Under the pieces are notes generated by a model, which worked only from the letters and a program-made list of their open reading frames with translations, made no database searches and was not told the DNA's origin. From contig CALKJW010000009.1 in NCBI GenBank assembly GCA_937995595.1, positions 62,001 to 126,000 of the forward strand: a DNA stretch of 64,000 nucleotides, given 5' to 3'. This document shows, piece by piece, positions 26,447-34,989 of this stretch. Made by a program: the position numbers and the translations under genes. This DNA is from an uncultured Phycisphaerales bacterium (GTDB lineage Bacteria; Planctomycetota; Phycisphaerae; Phycisphaerales; UBA1924). Numbering within the stretch: position 1 is the stretch's first letter; each line of letters begins with the position of its first letter.

Positions 26447-27859
26447 TCAGACGCCGCTCACCATCCTCGGCCCGCGGACGCGCGGCCCGCCGCCGCCCTC
26501 GCCGCCCGTGCTCAGGAAGCCCGCGTAGTTGCGCATCAGCAGGTTCGCCTCGACCCGCTGGATGAAGTCCAGCACGACCGACACCACGATCAGCAGACCC
26601 GTCCCCCCTAGGAACTGCGTGACCGCCATGCTCACGCCCAGACTCGAGTTCACGACCGTGGGGATCACCGCGATCACCGCCAGGAACGCCGCGCCGACGA
26701 ACGTCACACGCTCCATGACCATCTCGAGGTACTCGGCCGTGCGCGGGCCGGGGCGCAGGCCGGGGATGAACGACCCGTGGTCGCGCAGGTTCTTGGCCAT
26801 CTCCTCGGGGTTGAACTGGACGGTGATCCAGAAATAACTGAAGAAGTAGATGAGGATCACCTCGAAGAACACGTACGGGAAGTTGCCGATCCGGAAGGCG
26901 TCGGCCAGCCAGTCGAGGGTCGCCTGCGTGCCGTCGCCCCAGTTCGCGGCACGGGCCTGCGTCGCCGCCGCGCTGAAGATCACCGAGGGGAAGATCATCA
27001 GTGACGAGGCGAAGATGACGGGCATGACGCCGCCGTGGTTGACGCGCAGCGGCAGGTAACTGCGCTGGCCGCCGAAGACCTTCCGCCCGCGCGTGTGCTT
27101 GGCCTGCTGGATCGGGATCCGCCGCTGCGCCACGGTCATGATCACCGACCCGGCCACGACGAGCACGAAGCCCGCGGCGATGAAGAACAGCCCGCCCCAG
27201 CCCATCTTGCCGCCGCTGGCGCCGGGCTCGAAGTTGTTGTAGATCCACACGAACGCGGAGGGCATCTGCGTGAGAATGCCCGCCGTGATGATCAGCGAGA
27301 CACCGTTGCCGATGCCGTACTTGTCGATCTGCTCGCCCAGCCACATCAGAAAGACGGTGCCGGCGGTCAGCGCGGTCACGGCCATCACCCACCACATCGG
27401 GTTCGAGGCCCACTGCGTGTAGACGAGGTTGGAGCCGGTGATGAACTTCAGCCAGCCGATGCCCTGCACGATGCACAGGCCGATGGTCGCGAAGCGCGTC
27501 CACTCCATCACCTTCTGGCGGCCGGTCGGGCCCTCCTGCTGCAGTTGCTTGATGCGCGGCACCACCGAGCCCAGCAACTGGAAGATGATCGACGCCGAGA
27601 TGTAGGGCATGATGCCCAGACCGAAGATCGTCGAGTGGCCGAACGCGCCGCCCGAGAAGATCGTCACGAACTGCGCGGCGCGGCCCGCGGCGGTGCCCGC
27701 CTCCACCTGCTCCTGGAAGAAGCGGCGCAGTTCCTCCTGGTTCACGCCCGGGAGCGGGATCCAGTGCCCGATGCGGTACACCGCCAGCATCCCCAGCGTG
27801 AAGAGGATCTTGACGCGGAGGTCCGCGATCCGGAAGACATTGATCAGAGCCTGGAGCAT
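26447..27859 (-). CDS. secY: Protein translocase subunit SecY
   Basis: 470 residues with ten transmembrane helices. It shows [20 protein letters not shown] at the N-terminus, [35 protein letters not shown], and [20 protein letters not shown] near the C-terminus. It forms the channel of the general secretion machinery with SecE and SecG. It lies between rplO and infA as in the standard spc operon. The second periplasmic loop has an Ala/Gly/Thr-rich stretch. The C-terminal tail is Gly-rich ([16 protein letters not shown]), longer than usual. The gap of 44 nt to rplO fits one transcript. Confidence 0.98.
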   Translation of the reverse strand: MLQALINVFRIADLRVKILFTLGMLAVYRIGHWIPLPGVNQEELRRFFQEQVEAGTAAGRAAQFVTIFSGGAFGHSTIFGLGIMPYISASIIFQLLGSVVPRIKQLQQEGPTGRQKVMEWTRFATIGLCIVQGIGWLKFITGSNLVYTQWASNPMWWVMAVTALTAGTVFLMWLGEQIDKYGIGNGVSLIITAGILTQMPSAFVWIYNNFEPGASGGKMGWGGLFFIAAGFVLVVAGSVIMTVAQRRIPIQQAKHTRGRKVFGGQRSYLPLRVNHGGVMPVIFASSLMIFPSVIFSAAATQARAANWGDGTQATLDWLADAFRIGNFPYVFFEVILIYFFSYFWITVQFNPEEMAKNLRDHGSFIPGLRPGPRTAEYLEMVMERVTFVGAAFLAVIAVIPTVVNSSLGVSMAVTQFLGGTGLLIVVSVVLDFIQRVEANLLMRNYAGFLSTGGEGGGGPRVRGPRMVSGV

Positions 27860-27903
27860 CTTCGCCGTCCGTGTTTCCCCCCCACCCGGTCAGACGTCCC
27901 GCC

Positions 27904-28527
27904 TCACTTGTCCTTCTTGGCGGGCTTGGCCGCGGCGTCCGCGTCGCCCTCGGCCTCGGCGGCCACGGGCTTGACCGGGCCCTTGGAGCGCTTGAGTTTC
28001 TTGGTCAGGTTCCTGGGCGTCCTGTCCTCGCTGTTCCGGTCGACGCCGCGGACCTTGTCGCGCCGGGTGCCGAGTTCGTTGACCTTGCCGCCCGCGCCCT
28101 CGATGAGTTTGCGGGCCTTGCCCGAGACGCGGGCCGCGGTCACGTCGAGTTTGGCGTTCAGGGTCATGTCGCCCAGGTCGCCCAAGATCTTCAGATCGCG
28201 CGAGTCGTCGCGGATCAGGCCGGCCTTCACCAGCGTCTCGGTGTTGATCGTCCCGCCCTTGGCGAACGACGGGTGCGCGAGGATCGAGCGGATGTTGACG
28301 GTCCAGAACCGCGTGGCGAAGTTCGCGTTCGAGAAGCCGAACTTCCGCAGGCGGCGGAAGTAGGGCATCTGGCCGCCTTCGAAGCCGGTCTTGCGCGCGG
28401 TGCCCGAGCGGCTGCCCGCGCCCTTCTGGCCGCGACCCGAGCGCTTGCCGCCGCTGCCCGTGCCGCGGCCGACGCGCTTGCGGCGCTTGTTCCGCCCGGC
28501 GAGTTGCGTGATTTCGTGGATCATCAT
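27904..28527 (-). CDS. rplO: Ribosomal protein L15 (uL15) with C-terminal extension
   Basis: 207 residues against about 145 usually. The Gly/Arg-rich N-terminus KRRKRVGRGTGSGGKRSGRG and EGGQMPYFRRLRKFGFSN are canonical. After the conserved core (ending about 160, RKLIEGAGGKVNELGT) comes a charged tail of some 50 residues with alternating Lys, Asp and Ala. L15 is a late assembly protein at the base of the 50S central protuberance. rpmD (L30), which usually precedes rplO, is missing: only 94 nt separate rpsE and rplO. Confidence 0.97.
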   Translation of the reverse strand: MMIHEITQLAGRNKRRKRVGRGTGSGGKRSGRGQKGAGSRSGTARKTGFEGGQMPYFRRLRKFGFSNANFATRFWTVNIRSILAHPSFAKGGTINTETLVKAGLIRDDSRDLKILGDLGDMTLNAKLDVTAARVSGKARKLIEGAGGKVNELGTRRDKVRGVDRNSEDRTPRNLTKKLKRSKGPVKPVAAEAEGDADAAAKPAKKDK

Positions 28528-28621
28528 GGCTGGGTCACTCCAACGGGATCGGCGCTGGGCCGGTCATGCTTGGATCGTACAAGGCTCCGCGGGCCGGGCG
28601 CGAGGCCCGGCCGACGCACAC

Positions 28622-29317
28622 TCACTCCTGCGCGGGCGCCGCGCCGCCCTCGGCCGGCGCGCCGCCGCCGCCACCCTCGCCCTCGGGCCCGCGCCGACGG
28701 GGCCGCCCGCCGCCGCGACCCTTGCGCTCCGAGCCGACCGTGTTCACCGGGCCGCGGGCGCGCTGCTCCCGGCCGGTGGACTTGGGCATGAACGCCTTGC
28801 CCTTCTCGATGCGGTCCTCGATCTGCGTGCGCTCCAGCGTCTGGCCGCGCAGCCTGGCGACGACGTCGGGCGTCTGCAACTGCTCGAGACCGTCGAACAC
28901 GGCCTTCACGACGTTGCGCGCGTTGGTCGAGCCATAGCACTTGGTCAGCGCGTCGGTCACGCCGGCCAGTTCAAGGATCGAGCGGACGACCGTCCCGGCG
29001 ACGACGCCCGTTCCCGGCGAGGCGGGGACCAGCCGGACCTTGGAGGCCGAGAACGTGCCCTCGACCTCGTGGTTGATGGTGCCGCCGATGCGCGGGATCG
29101 AGAGCAGTTTCCGCTTGGCGTACTTCTCGGCCTTCTCGATGGCGTTGGGCACCTCGTTGGCCTTGGCGTAGCCGTAGCCCACCTGGCCGTTTCGGTTCCC
29201 GACGACCACCAGCGCGCCGAACGAGAACCGCCGGCCGCCCTTCACGGTCGCCGCGGTCCGGTACACGCCGATGGTCGTCGCTTCGAGACTGGATGTTTCT
29301 TCGAGGAGTTCCGGCAT
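28622..29317 (-). CDS. rpsE: Ribosomal protein S5 (uS5) with Gly-rich tail
   Basis: 231 residues against about 166 in E. coli. The double-stranded-RNA-binding part (VKGGRRFSFGALVVVGNRNG, VGYGYAKANEVPNAIEKA) and the C-terminal core (PASPGTGVVAGTVVRSILEL) are canonical. A tail of about 60 residues follows: first a charged segment, then Gly/Arg/Ala-rich low complexity (GREQRARGPVNTVGSERKG onward). S5 lines the mRNA entry site of the 30S subunit. ATG 29317 is preferred; AGGTAG precedes it. It lies between rplR and rplO. Confidence 0.97.
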   Translation of the reverse strand: MPELLEETSSLEATTIGVYRTAATVKGGRRFSFGALVVVGNRNGQVGYGYAKANEVPNAIEKAEKYAKRKLLSIPRIGGTINHEVEGTFSASKVRLVPASPGTGVVAGTVVRSILELAGVTDALTKCYGSTNARNVVKAVFDGLEQLQTPDVVARLRGQTLERTQIEDRIEKGKAFMPKSTGREQRARGPVNTVGSERKGRGGGRPRRRGPEGEGGGGGAPAEGGAAPAQE

Positions 29318-29377
29318 AACTCTACCTGGTGGCAAGTGGCTCTGGCCCGGTCGGGCCGTGTGTGTGCGATCCCGTCG

Positions 29378-29740
29378 TTAGAACTTCAGCCCGCCCTCGC
29401 GCGCCGCGTCGGCCAGCGCCTTGACGCGCCCGTGATACTTGAACCCGCCGCGGTCGAAGCAGACCGCGCCGATGCCCTTCTGCCGGGCGCGCTCGGCGAG
29501 CAGTCTGCCCACCGCCGCGGCGGACTTGCTGTTGCCCGGCTTGTCCGTCCCGGTCGCGCTCTCGACCGAAGACGCGGCCACGAGCGTGCGCCCGGCCAGA
29601 TCGTCGATGATCTGCGCGTGGATGTGCTTGACGGACTTGTACACCGCCAGGCGCGGGCGCTCGCCCGTGCCGGTGACGCTCTTGCGGACGCGCATGTGCC
29701 GGCGCTGCCGACGGACGCCCTTGTGCTGGTTCTTGTCCAT
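29378..29740 (-). CDS. rplR: Ribosomal protein L18 (uL18)
   Basis: 120 residues. The basic N-terminus ([20 protein letters not shown]) and [20 protein letters not shown], with [20 protein letters not shown] and a terminal GGLKF, are canonical. L18 binds 5S rRNA together with L5 and L25. It follows rplF by 45 nt. Its basic N-terminal part is the 5S rRNA-binding segment. Spacing and order are as in the standard spc operon. Confidence 0.98.
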   Translation of the reverse strand: MDKNQHKGVRRQRRHMRVRKSVTGTGERPRLAVYKSVKHIHAQIIDDLAGRTLVAASSVESATGTDKPGNSKSAAAVGRLLAERARQKGIGAVCFDRGGFKYHGRVKALADAAREGGLKF

Positions 29741-29785
29741 GGTCGTTGACTCCGGGCCGCGTCGGCCCCGTGCTGCGGGGCGCGA

Positions 29786-30337
29786 TCAGGCGCCGAACTG
29801 CTTGCCCTGCTTGCGCTTGATGACCTCTTCCTTGTACTTGATGCCCTTGCCGTTGTAGGGCTCGGGCTTGCGGCGGGCTCGCATGTCCGCCGCGAACTGG
29901 CCCACCATCTTCTTGTCCGCGCCCTTGATGGTCACGAACTGCTTGTCCACCGTGACCTCCAGCCCCGGCGGGATGGGCATCACCAGCGAGTTGGCGAAGC
30001 CGACGGTGAGTTTCAGGTTCTTGCCCTGCACCGCGGCGGTCCAGCCGACGCCGATGACCTCCATCGTCTTCTCGTAGCCCTTGGTCACGCCCTCGATCAT
30101 GTTCTGGATCAGCGCGCGGGTCGTGCCCCAGTAGGCCCGCACCGCGCTGTTGTCCGCGTCGGCCGGGTCGATCGACACGTCGATGCGCTTGGCGGCCTCG
30201 TCGTAGGTCACCTTGACCTCCGGGCGCACGGGGATCGAGAGCGAGTGCTTGGCGCCCGAGATCGTCACCTTGTCGGCGGCGACCTGGGCCTTGACGCCCG
30301 CGGGGAGGGTGATGGGTTTCTTGCCGATTCGAGACAT
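29786..30337 (-). CDS. rplF: Ribosomal protein L6 (uL6)
   Basis: 183 residues. MSRIGKKPITLPAGVKAQVA at the start, GTTRALIQNMIEGVTKGYEK in the middle and the KPEPYNGKGIKYKEEVIKRK signature near the end are canonical. It has two duplicated alpha/beta domains and lies near the GTPase-associated centre and the sarcin-ricin loop. ATG 30337 is preceded by GGAGCAACAG. It follows rpsH by 53 nt. Length and motifs are ordinary. Confidence 0.98.
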   Translation of the reverse strand: MSRIGKKPITLPAGVKAQVAADKVTISGAKHSLSIPVRPEVKVTYDEAAKRIDVSIDPADADNSAVRAYWGTTRALIQNMIEGVTKGYEKTMEVIGVGWTAAVQGKNLKLTVGFANSLVMPIPPGLEVTVDKQFVTIKGADKKMVGQFAADMRARRKPEPYNGKGIKYKEEVIKRKQGKQFGA

Positions 30338-30390
30338 GGTCTGTTGCTCCTCATCCGGCCCGGGCCGGACGGCTTCGACTCGGGGGTGGA

Positions 30391-30789
30391 TCATCCGACG
30401 ATGCACAGCAGTTCGCCGCCGACGCGCTCGGTGCGGGCCCTGCGGTCGCTCATCACGCCGCGCGAGGTGGACACGATGGCGATGCCCAGACCCTGCAGCG
30501 GGCGGGGCAGGTCGTCGACGCGCTGGTAGACGCGCCGGCCGGGCTTGCTCTCGCGGCGGAGCGAGTGCAGCACGGTCTCGCCGCGGGGGCCGTACTTGAG
30601 CTTGACCTTGATCTTGCCCTGGCGGCCGTCCTCGACGACCTCGTAGCCGTCGATGTAACCCTCGTCGCGGAGGACGTCGGCGATGCCGCGGCAGACCTTC
30701 GAGTTCAGGCACTCGACGGTCTTGGCCTTGTTGCCGGCGGCATTGCGGATGCGCGTCAGCATGTCGGAGATGGGGTCGTTGATCGCCAT
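30391..30789 (-). CDS. rpsH: Ribosomal protein S8 (uS8)
   Basis: 132 residues. DPISDMLTRIRNAAGNKAKT at the N-terminus, LKYGPRGETVLHSLRRESKP, and GLGIAIVSTSRGVMSDRRAR leading to GGELLCIVG are canonical. S8 is a primary 16S rRNA binder and the translational repressor of the spc operon in E. coli; I cannot identify an S8-like regulatory hairpin in the rplX-rplE leader here. It lies between rpsN and rplF, the standard place. Confidence 0.98.
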   Translation of the reverse strand: MAINDPISDMLTRIRNAAGNKAKTVECLNSKVCRGIADVLRDEGYIDGYEVVEDGRQGKIKVKLKYGPRGETVLHSLRRESKPGRRVYQRVDDLPRPLQGLGIAIVSTSRGVMSDRRARTERVGGELLCIVG

Positions 30790-30878
30790 CGACTTGTCCC
30801 TCGGGCGCGGGTGCGCCCGCAATGTGGTGGTTCGTGTCTTGCCGCCGGACGTCGCCGGCGCCTGGTGCGGGTGCGTGC

Positions 30879-31064
30879 TTACCAACTCGCCTTGCGCATG
30901 CCCGGGATCTTGCCCTCCAGGGCGAGTTTGCGGAGCATGATGCGGCTGATGCGGAACTTGCGGTACACCCCGCGCGAACGCCCGGTGAGTTCGCACCGGC
31001 GCACGATGCGCGTGCTGAACTTGGGCTTGCGGCGGGCTCGGGCTTCCTGGGCCTTGGTGGCCAT
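30879..31064 (-). CDS. rpsN: Ribosomal protein S14 (uS14), short form without zinc cysteines
   Basis: 61 residues, the length of the short zinc-binding S14 form. It ends in the usual [11 protein letters not shown]. The zinc site is broken: where type Z has CxxC it reads CELT, and where it has a second CxxC it reads ISRIM. Only one Cys remains. So it has the short backbone but should not bind zinc. S14 sits in the 30S head near S3 and S10. ATG 31064 is well placed 41 nt after the rplE stop codon. The protein is otherwise well conserved ([16 protein letters not shown]). Confidence 0.96.
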   Translation of the reverse strand: MATKAQEARARRKPKFSTRIVRRCELTGRSRGVYRKFRISRIMLRKLALEGKIPGMRKASW

Positions 31065-31105
31065 GATTCGTTTCTCCGATCGGGCGGAAGGGGTCGTCGG
31101 GCGGG

Positions 31106-31762
31106 TCAGGCGGCCTTGCTCTCGCGCTTCTCCTCGCGGCGGAAGGGCATGCCCAGCTCCGCGAGGACGAACCGGCTCAGTTCCGGCGTCGAGTTGCTGA
31201 AGACCATGTTGATGTTCATGCCGTGCGTGAACGTCACCTCGGCCATGTTGATCTCGGGGAACACGCCCTGCTCCGACAGGCCCATGGCGTAGTTGCCCTG
31301 CCGGTCGAAACTCCGGTCGTTCAGGCCCCGGAAGTCCTTGATGCGCGGCGTGGCGAGGTTGATCAGCCGGTCGAGGAAGTGCCACATCCGCTCGCGACGC
31401 AGCGTGACCATCGCGGCGGTCTCGTAGCCCTCGCGGACCTTGAAGTTCGAGACGCTCTTCTTGGCCTTGAGCACCACCGGCTTCTGGCCGCTGATCTTCG
31501 TGATCGTGTCCAGCACCGTCGCCTTCACGTTGGGCGGGAGTTTCGTGCCCTCCAGGTGCCGGCCCATGTTGACGTTGATCACGATCGAACGCAGACGCGG
31601 CTGCTGCATCGGGTTGGTCAGGCCGAACTTCTCGGCCAGCGCCTTGCGCACCTTCTCCTCGTACACGCCCTTCAGGCGCGGCGGGGGCAGCGGCCCGACG
31701 GGCGCGTCGTCGTCGCCCTTGCTCTTCTTGCCCTGCGGCTTCTTGGTCATGTCCTTGGCCAT
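31106..31762 (-). CDS. rplE: Ribosomal protein L5 (uL5)
   Basis: 218 residues against about 180. The extra length is an N-terminal charged leader ([20 protein letters not shown]) before the conserved core. [60 protein letters not shown] and [20 protein letters not shown] are canonical or nearly so. L5 binds 5S rRNA and contacts P-site tRNA. It lies between rplX and rpsN, as usual. Confidence 0.97.
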   Translation of the reverse strand: MAKDMTKKPQGKKSKGDDDAPVGPLPPPRLKGVYEEKVRKALAEKFGLTNPMQQPRLRSIVINVNMGRHLEGTKLPPNVKATVLDTITKISGQKPVVLKAKKSVSNFKVREGYETAAMVTLRRERMWHFLDRLINLATPRIKDFRGLNDRSFDRQGNYAMGLSEQGVFPEINMAEVTFTHGMNINMVFSNSTPELSRFVLAELGMPFRREEKRESKAA

Positions 31763-31823
31763 GGGTCGGTTCCGGGGTCACGGACGCGGTCGTCCGCGGG
31801 GGTGAGGCGTGCGGTCGTTGGGT

Positions 31824-32192
31824 TCACTTCTTGCGGGAGGGCCCGGCTTGGTGCTTCTTCTTGGCGTCGGGCCCGCGGACGACGCCCAGTTCCTGCCCGC
31901 CGCGGACGGCGACGCGGACCTTCGCACCGTCCGGACGCGTGACGAACCGGACGCGCGAGGGCTTGCCGTCGACGACGGGGCTGACGTTGGAGATGTGGAT
32001 GGGGGCCTCGCGCGTGACGATGCCGCCCTGAGGGTTCAGGCGGCTGGGCTTGAGGTGCTTGGTGCGGAGGTTCACGCCCTTGACGATGACGCGGTCCTCC
32101 TTGGTCAGGACGCGCATGATCGTGCCCACCTTGCCCTTGTGGGAGCCGCTGTTGATGATGACGTTGTCGCCCTTGCGAACGTGACGTGCCAT
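31824..32192 (-). CDS. rplX: Ribosomal protein L24 (uL24)
   Basis: 122 residues. The KOW motif KGDNVIINSGSHKGKVGTIM and VKGVNLRTKHLKPSRLNPQG, followed by the HISNVSPV segment, are canonical. L24 initiates 50S assembly and lies near the tunnel exit. It starts 3 nt after the rplN stop codon, implying translational coupling. The C-terminal part is lengthened by a basic tail (DAKKKHQAGPSRKK). Placement between rplN and rplE is standard. Confidence 0.98.
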   Translation of the reverse strand: MARHVRKGDNVIINSGSHKGKVGTIMRVLTKEDRVIVKGVNLRTKHLKPSRLNPQGGIVTREAPIHISNVSPVVDGKPSRVRFVTRPDGAKVRVAVRGGQELGVVRGPDAKKKHQAGPSRKK

Positions 32193-32195
32193 GGT

Positions 32196-32582
32196 TCAGA
32201 CCACCTCCGGCGCGAGAGACACGATCTTCATGTAGTTCTTCTCGCGCAGTTCGCGGGCGACGGGCCCGAAGATGCGCGTGCCCTTGGGGTTGCCGTCGTC
32301 GGCGATGAGCACCACGGCGTTGGCGTCGAACTTGACGTACGAGCCGTCGGGCCGGCGGGTGGCCTTGGTGGTGCGCACGACGACCGCCTTGGACTTGTCG
32401 CCGGCCTTGACGTCCGCCCCGGGGAGGGCCTTCTTGATCGAGACGAGGACCCGGTCGCCCACGCCCGCGACGCGCCGCGTGAAGCGCCCGCTGCGGGTCG
32501 AGCCGCCGTAGACGCGGATCACGTACGCCTCCTTGGCGCCGCTGTTGTCCGCGACCTCGCACCGTGTTTCCTGCTGGAGCAT
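32196..32582 (-). CDS. rplN: Ribosomal protein L14 (uL14)
   Basis: 128 residues. [20 protein letters not shown] at the start, [20 protein letters not shown], and [20 protein letters not shown] near the end are canonical, with one short insertion ([11 protein letters not shown]). L14 forms an intersubunit bridge and is the docking site of RsfS. It lies between rpsQ and rplX and is coupled to rplX by a 3-nt gap. Confidence 0.98.
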   Translation of the reverse strand: MLQQETRCEVADNSGAKEAYVIRVYGGSTRSGRFTRRVAGVGDRVLVSIKKALPGADVKAGDKSKAVVVRTTKATRRPDGSYVKFDANAVVLIADDGNPKGTRIFGPVARELREKNYMKIVSLAPEVV

Positions 32583-32622
32583 GTTCGTTCCCCTCTGCGG
32601 GCGGCGGTCCGGCCCGCGTCGT

Positions 32623-32934
32623 TCAGTCCTTGATGAGTTCGACGCGCCGGCTGCGCTCCACCACGCGCACCAGTTTCCAACTCTTGGTCTTGCTGATCGG
32701 GCGGCACTGCGCCACCTCGACGGTGTCGCCGACGCGCGAGTCGTTCGCCTCGTCGTGCACGTGCAGCACCGTCCGCCGGGCGACGAACTTGCCGTACTTG
32801 GGGTGGCGGACCTTGTACTGCACGACGACCTTGCGGGTCTTGTTGCGCTTGTCGGACTCGACAACGCCCAGGCGCGTCCCGTGCAGGGGCGCTTCGGCGG
32901 TCGCGGCGGCTTTGTTCGTGGGTGCTTTGGCCAT
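32623..32934 (-). CDS. rpsQ: Ribosomal protein S17 (uS17)
   Basis: 103 residues, with an Ala-rich N-terminal extension of about 25 residues before the OB-fold. [40 protein letters not shown] and [20 protein letters not shown], then [13 protein letters not shown], are canonical. S17 is a primary 16S rRNA binder near the base of the 30S body. ATG 32934 starts the AKAPTNK segment; a further upstream frame lacks conservation. It lies between rpmC and rplN. Confidence 0.97.
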   Translation of the reverse strand: MAKAPTNKAAATAEAPLHGTRLGVVESDKRNKTRKVVVQYKVRHPKYGKFVARRTVLHVHDEANDSRVGDTVEVAQCRPISKTKSWKLVRVVERSRRVELIKD

Positions 32935-32966
32935 GAGGGGCTGTCCGTGTGTGCGTGCCGGTCGGT

Positions 32967-33167
32967 TCACCTGGCCGCGGCCGCGCGGCGCGCGGTGCGC
33001 TCGGTGAGAAGCCGGGCGATGTCCTTCTTGATCTTGCCGTACTTGGAGGAGTCCTCGACCTTCGCGGTCACGAACTGCGTGCGGACGGTGTGCAGGTCGG
33101 CGCGGAGACGCTTGATCTCCACCCCGATCTCCTCGTCCGTCAGTTTGCGTACTTCCTTGCCGGTCAT
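32967..33167 (-). CDS. rpmC: Ribosomal protein L29 (uL29)
   Basis: 66 residues forming the expected two-helix hairpin: [20 protein letters not shown] and the second helix with [20 protein letters not shown]. The middle ([16 protein letters not shown]) aligns with the usual LRFQxATGQLEN segment but is divergent, lacking the Leu-Arg-Phe core. L29 lies at the tunnel exit beside L23 and contacts the signal recognition particle. It lies between rplP and rpsQ in the standard order. The divergence lowers my certainty slightly. Confidence 0.93.
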   Translation of the reverse strand: MTGKEVRKLTDEEIGVEIKRLRADLHTVRTQFVTAKVEDSSKYGKIKKDIARLLTERTARRAAAAR

Positions 33168-33220
33168 GGGTCGATTCCTGTCAACGCTGCGGGTGCAGCG
33201 GGTGGGGTTCCTCGGGCCGG

Positions 33221-33640
33221 TCAGACGCTCAGGCGGCGGCCGACGAAGCGGCACTTGACGGGCATCTTCATCGCGACGCGGACCAGCGCCTTCTTGGCCA
33301 GCGCCTCGGGTACGCCGGCGATCTCGAAGAGCATGGTGCCCGGCTTGACGCGGGCCGCCCAGTAGTCGACGTCCGCCTTGCCGGTGCCCATTCGCGTCTC
33401 CAGCGGCTTCTTGCTGATGGGCTTGTCGGGGAAGACGCGGATGAACAACTTGCCCTCGCGCTTGAGGAAGTGCTGGGCCGCGACGCGGCCGGCCTCGAGC
33501 GTGCGCCCGGGTACCCACGCGCCCTCCATCGACTGCAGGCCGTACTCGCCGAAGGCGACGTAGTTGCCCTTGGTCGCCTTGCGCGCGCGCACCCGCCGCT
33601 GCTCCTTGCGGTACTTCACTCGTTTGGGCATCAACGCCAT
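33221..33640 (-). CDS. rplP: Ribosomal protein L16 (uL16)
   Basis: 139 residues, the normal length. MPKRVKYRKEQRRVRARKAT near the start, GLQSMEGAWVPGRTLEAGRV, IRVFPDKPISKKPLETRMGT and GKADVDYWAARVKPGTMLFE are canonical. L16 lies near the A site and supports tRNA accommodation. The ORF begins MALMPKR; the third Met may be the actual start. It lies between rpsC and rpmC with 41 nt and 53 nt gaps. Confidence 0.98.
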   Translation of the reverse strand: MALMPKRVKYRKEQRRVRARKATKGNYVAFGEYGLQSMEGAWVPGRTLEAGRVAAQHFLKREGKLFIRVFPDKPISKKPLETRMGTGKADVDYWAARVKPGTMLFEIAGVPEALAKKALVRVAMKMPVKCRFVGRRLSV

Positions 33641-33681
33641 GCGTCACACTCCCGTCAACTGCTGCAAGAACGCGGGACGGC

Positions 33682-34386
33682 TCACCGGCGCCCGCGGGCG
33701 CGGGCGCGGCCGCCGGCCGCCCTGGATTCGGTCTCGTCCACCATGCCCTGGACGTACAGGCCCTTGTAGATCCACACCTTCACGCCGATCACTCCGTAGG
33801 GCGTCATCGCCTCCGACAGCGCAAAGTCGATGTTCGCCTGCAGCGTGCTCAGCGGGAGCGAGCCCATCTTCACCGCCAGCACGCGGCTCATCTCGGCCCC
33901 GCCCAGGCGCCCGGAGATCTGGATCTTCACGCCCAGCGCGCCGGCCTGCATCGCCGCCTCGGCGCGCATCTTCACGACGCGCCGGAAACTCGCCCGCTTG
34001 CGCAACTGCTCGGCGACGTTTTCGCCCACCAGTTTCGCGTCCAGGTCCGGGTTCTTGACCTCGATGATCGAGATCGAGACCTTGCGACCGGTCATCAACT
34101 GCAGTTCCTCCTGCAGCCGGTCGACCTCCGCGCCCTTGGGGCCGATGACCAGGCCCGGGCGCGCGGTCTTGACGATGACCTTGAGTTCCTCGCGCGTGCG
34201 CTCGATGTGGATGTCGCTCACCGCCGCGTGCGGGGGCTGGCGGTTGAAACGCTGGTCCAGCACCTTGCGGATGCGCGCGTCCTCGATGAGCAGTTCGCCG
34301 TAGAGCGCCTTGGGGGCGTACCACCGGCTCTTGTGCGCCTCGGTGATCCCGACCCGCAGACCGAATGGATGAGTCTTCTGGCCCAT
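33682..34386 (-). CDS. rpsC: Ribosomal protein S3 (uS3)
   Basis: 234 residues. MGQKTHPFGLRVGITEAHKS at the start, the KH domain with KTARPGLVIGPKGAEVDRLQ, and GVKVWIYKGLYVQGMVDETE in the C-terminal domain are canonical. S3 forms part of the mRNA entry helicase. A short basic tail rich in Arg and Gly ends the protein. It starts 5 nt after the rplV stop codon, suggesting coupled translation with the HTH-L22 fusion upstream. Confidence 0.98.
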   Translation of the reverse strand: MGQKTHPFGLRVGITEAHKSRWYAPKALYGELLIEDARIRKVLDQRFNRQPPHAAVSDIHIERTREELKVIVKTARPGLVIGPKGAEVDRLQEELQLMTGRKVSISIIEVKNPDLDAKLVGENVAEQLRKRASFRRVVKMRAEAAMQAGALGVKIQISGRLGGAEMSRVLAVKMGSLPLSTLQANIDFALSEAMTPYGVIGVKVWIYKGLYVQGMVDETESRAAGGRARARGRR

Positions 34387-34391
34387 GACGT

Positions 34392-34934
34392 TCAGCGCTC
34401 CTCGACGCCCACGGTGATGTGGGTCATCCGCTTGAGAATCGGGTGTGCACGGCCGCGGTCCTTCGGCTGGAACCGCTTCATGACCGGCCCGTTGGCGACC
34501 ATGCTCTCGGCCACGACCAGCGTCGTCACGTCGGCCTCGGCCTGCTCGGCGTCGGCGATGGCCGACATCAGCGCCTGCTTGACGTCGACCGCGGCCCGCT
34601 TGGTCGTGAAGGTCAGCAGGTTCATGGCCTCGTCCACGCGCTTGCCGCGGATCAGGTCCACCAGCAGTTTGGCCTTGCGCGGGCTCCCGCGGTGGTAGCG
34701 GAAGACGGTGGTGAACCGCGCGATGTCCTTGGGCTGGCAGCCCAGCGCCTGCGCCAGGGCGCGGACGTCCTCGGCCTTGCAGCGCGGGTGGTCGCTGCCG
34801 CGCATCCAGTTGTTGACGGCCGACACGGCCTTGGCGCCGGTCAGGCCGGTGCGCTCGACCGCGCGCGCGAGCGCCTCGACGCTCACGCCGGCCTCGGCGG
34901 CACGGGTCTTCAGTTTCTGGGCGTTGATCCTCAC
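34392..34934 (-). CDS. rplV: Ribosomal protein L22 (uL22) fused to N-terminal helix-turn-helix
   Basis: 180 residues against about 110. Residues from about 75 on are a normal L22: RYHRGSPRKAKLLVDLIRGK, VDEAMNLLTFTTKRAAVDVK, the tunnel-loop region with GPVMKRFQPKDRGRAHPILK, and THITVGVEER at the end. Residues 1-72 form a compact helical domain with the XRE/Cro pattern: VSVEALARAVERTGL, then AVNNWMRGSDHPRCKAEDVR and ALAQALGCQP, that is the W..G..P....LA.ALG wording of phage-repressor-like helix-turn-helix domains. The frame is continuous, and no internal ATG near residue 73 would give a normal L22. Confidence 0.95.
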   Translation of the reverse strand: MRINAQKLKTRAAEAGVSVEALARAVERTGLTGAKAVSAVNNWMRGSDHPRCKAEDVRALAQALGCQPKDIARFTTVFRYHRGSPRKAKLLVDLIRGKRVDEAMNLLTFTTKRAAVDVKQALMSAIADAEQAEADVTTLVVAESMVANGPVMKRFQPKDRGRAHPILKRMTHITVGVEER

Positions 34935-34989
34935 GGCCTGTCCCTTCGATCGGTCCTCTCGTGCGTGCGTTGAACCTGCCCGACGCGCA

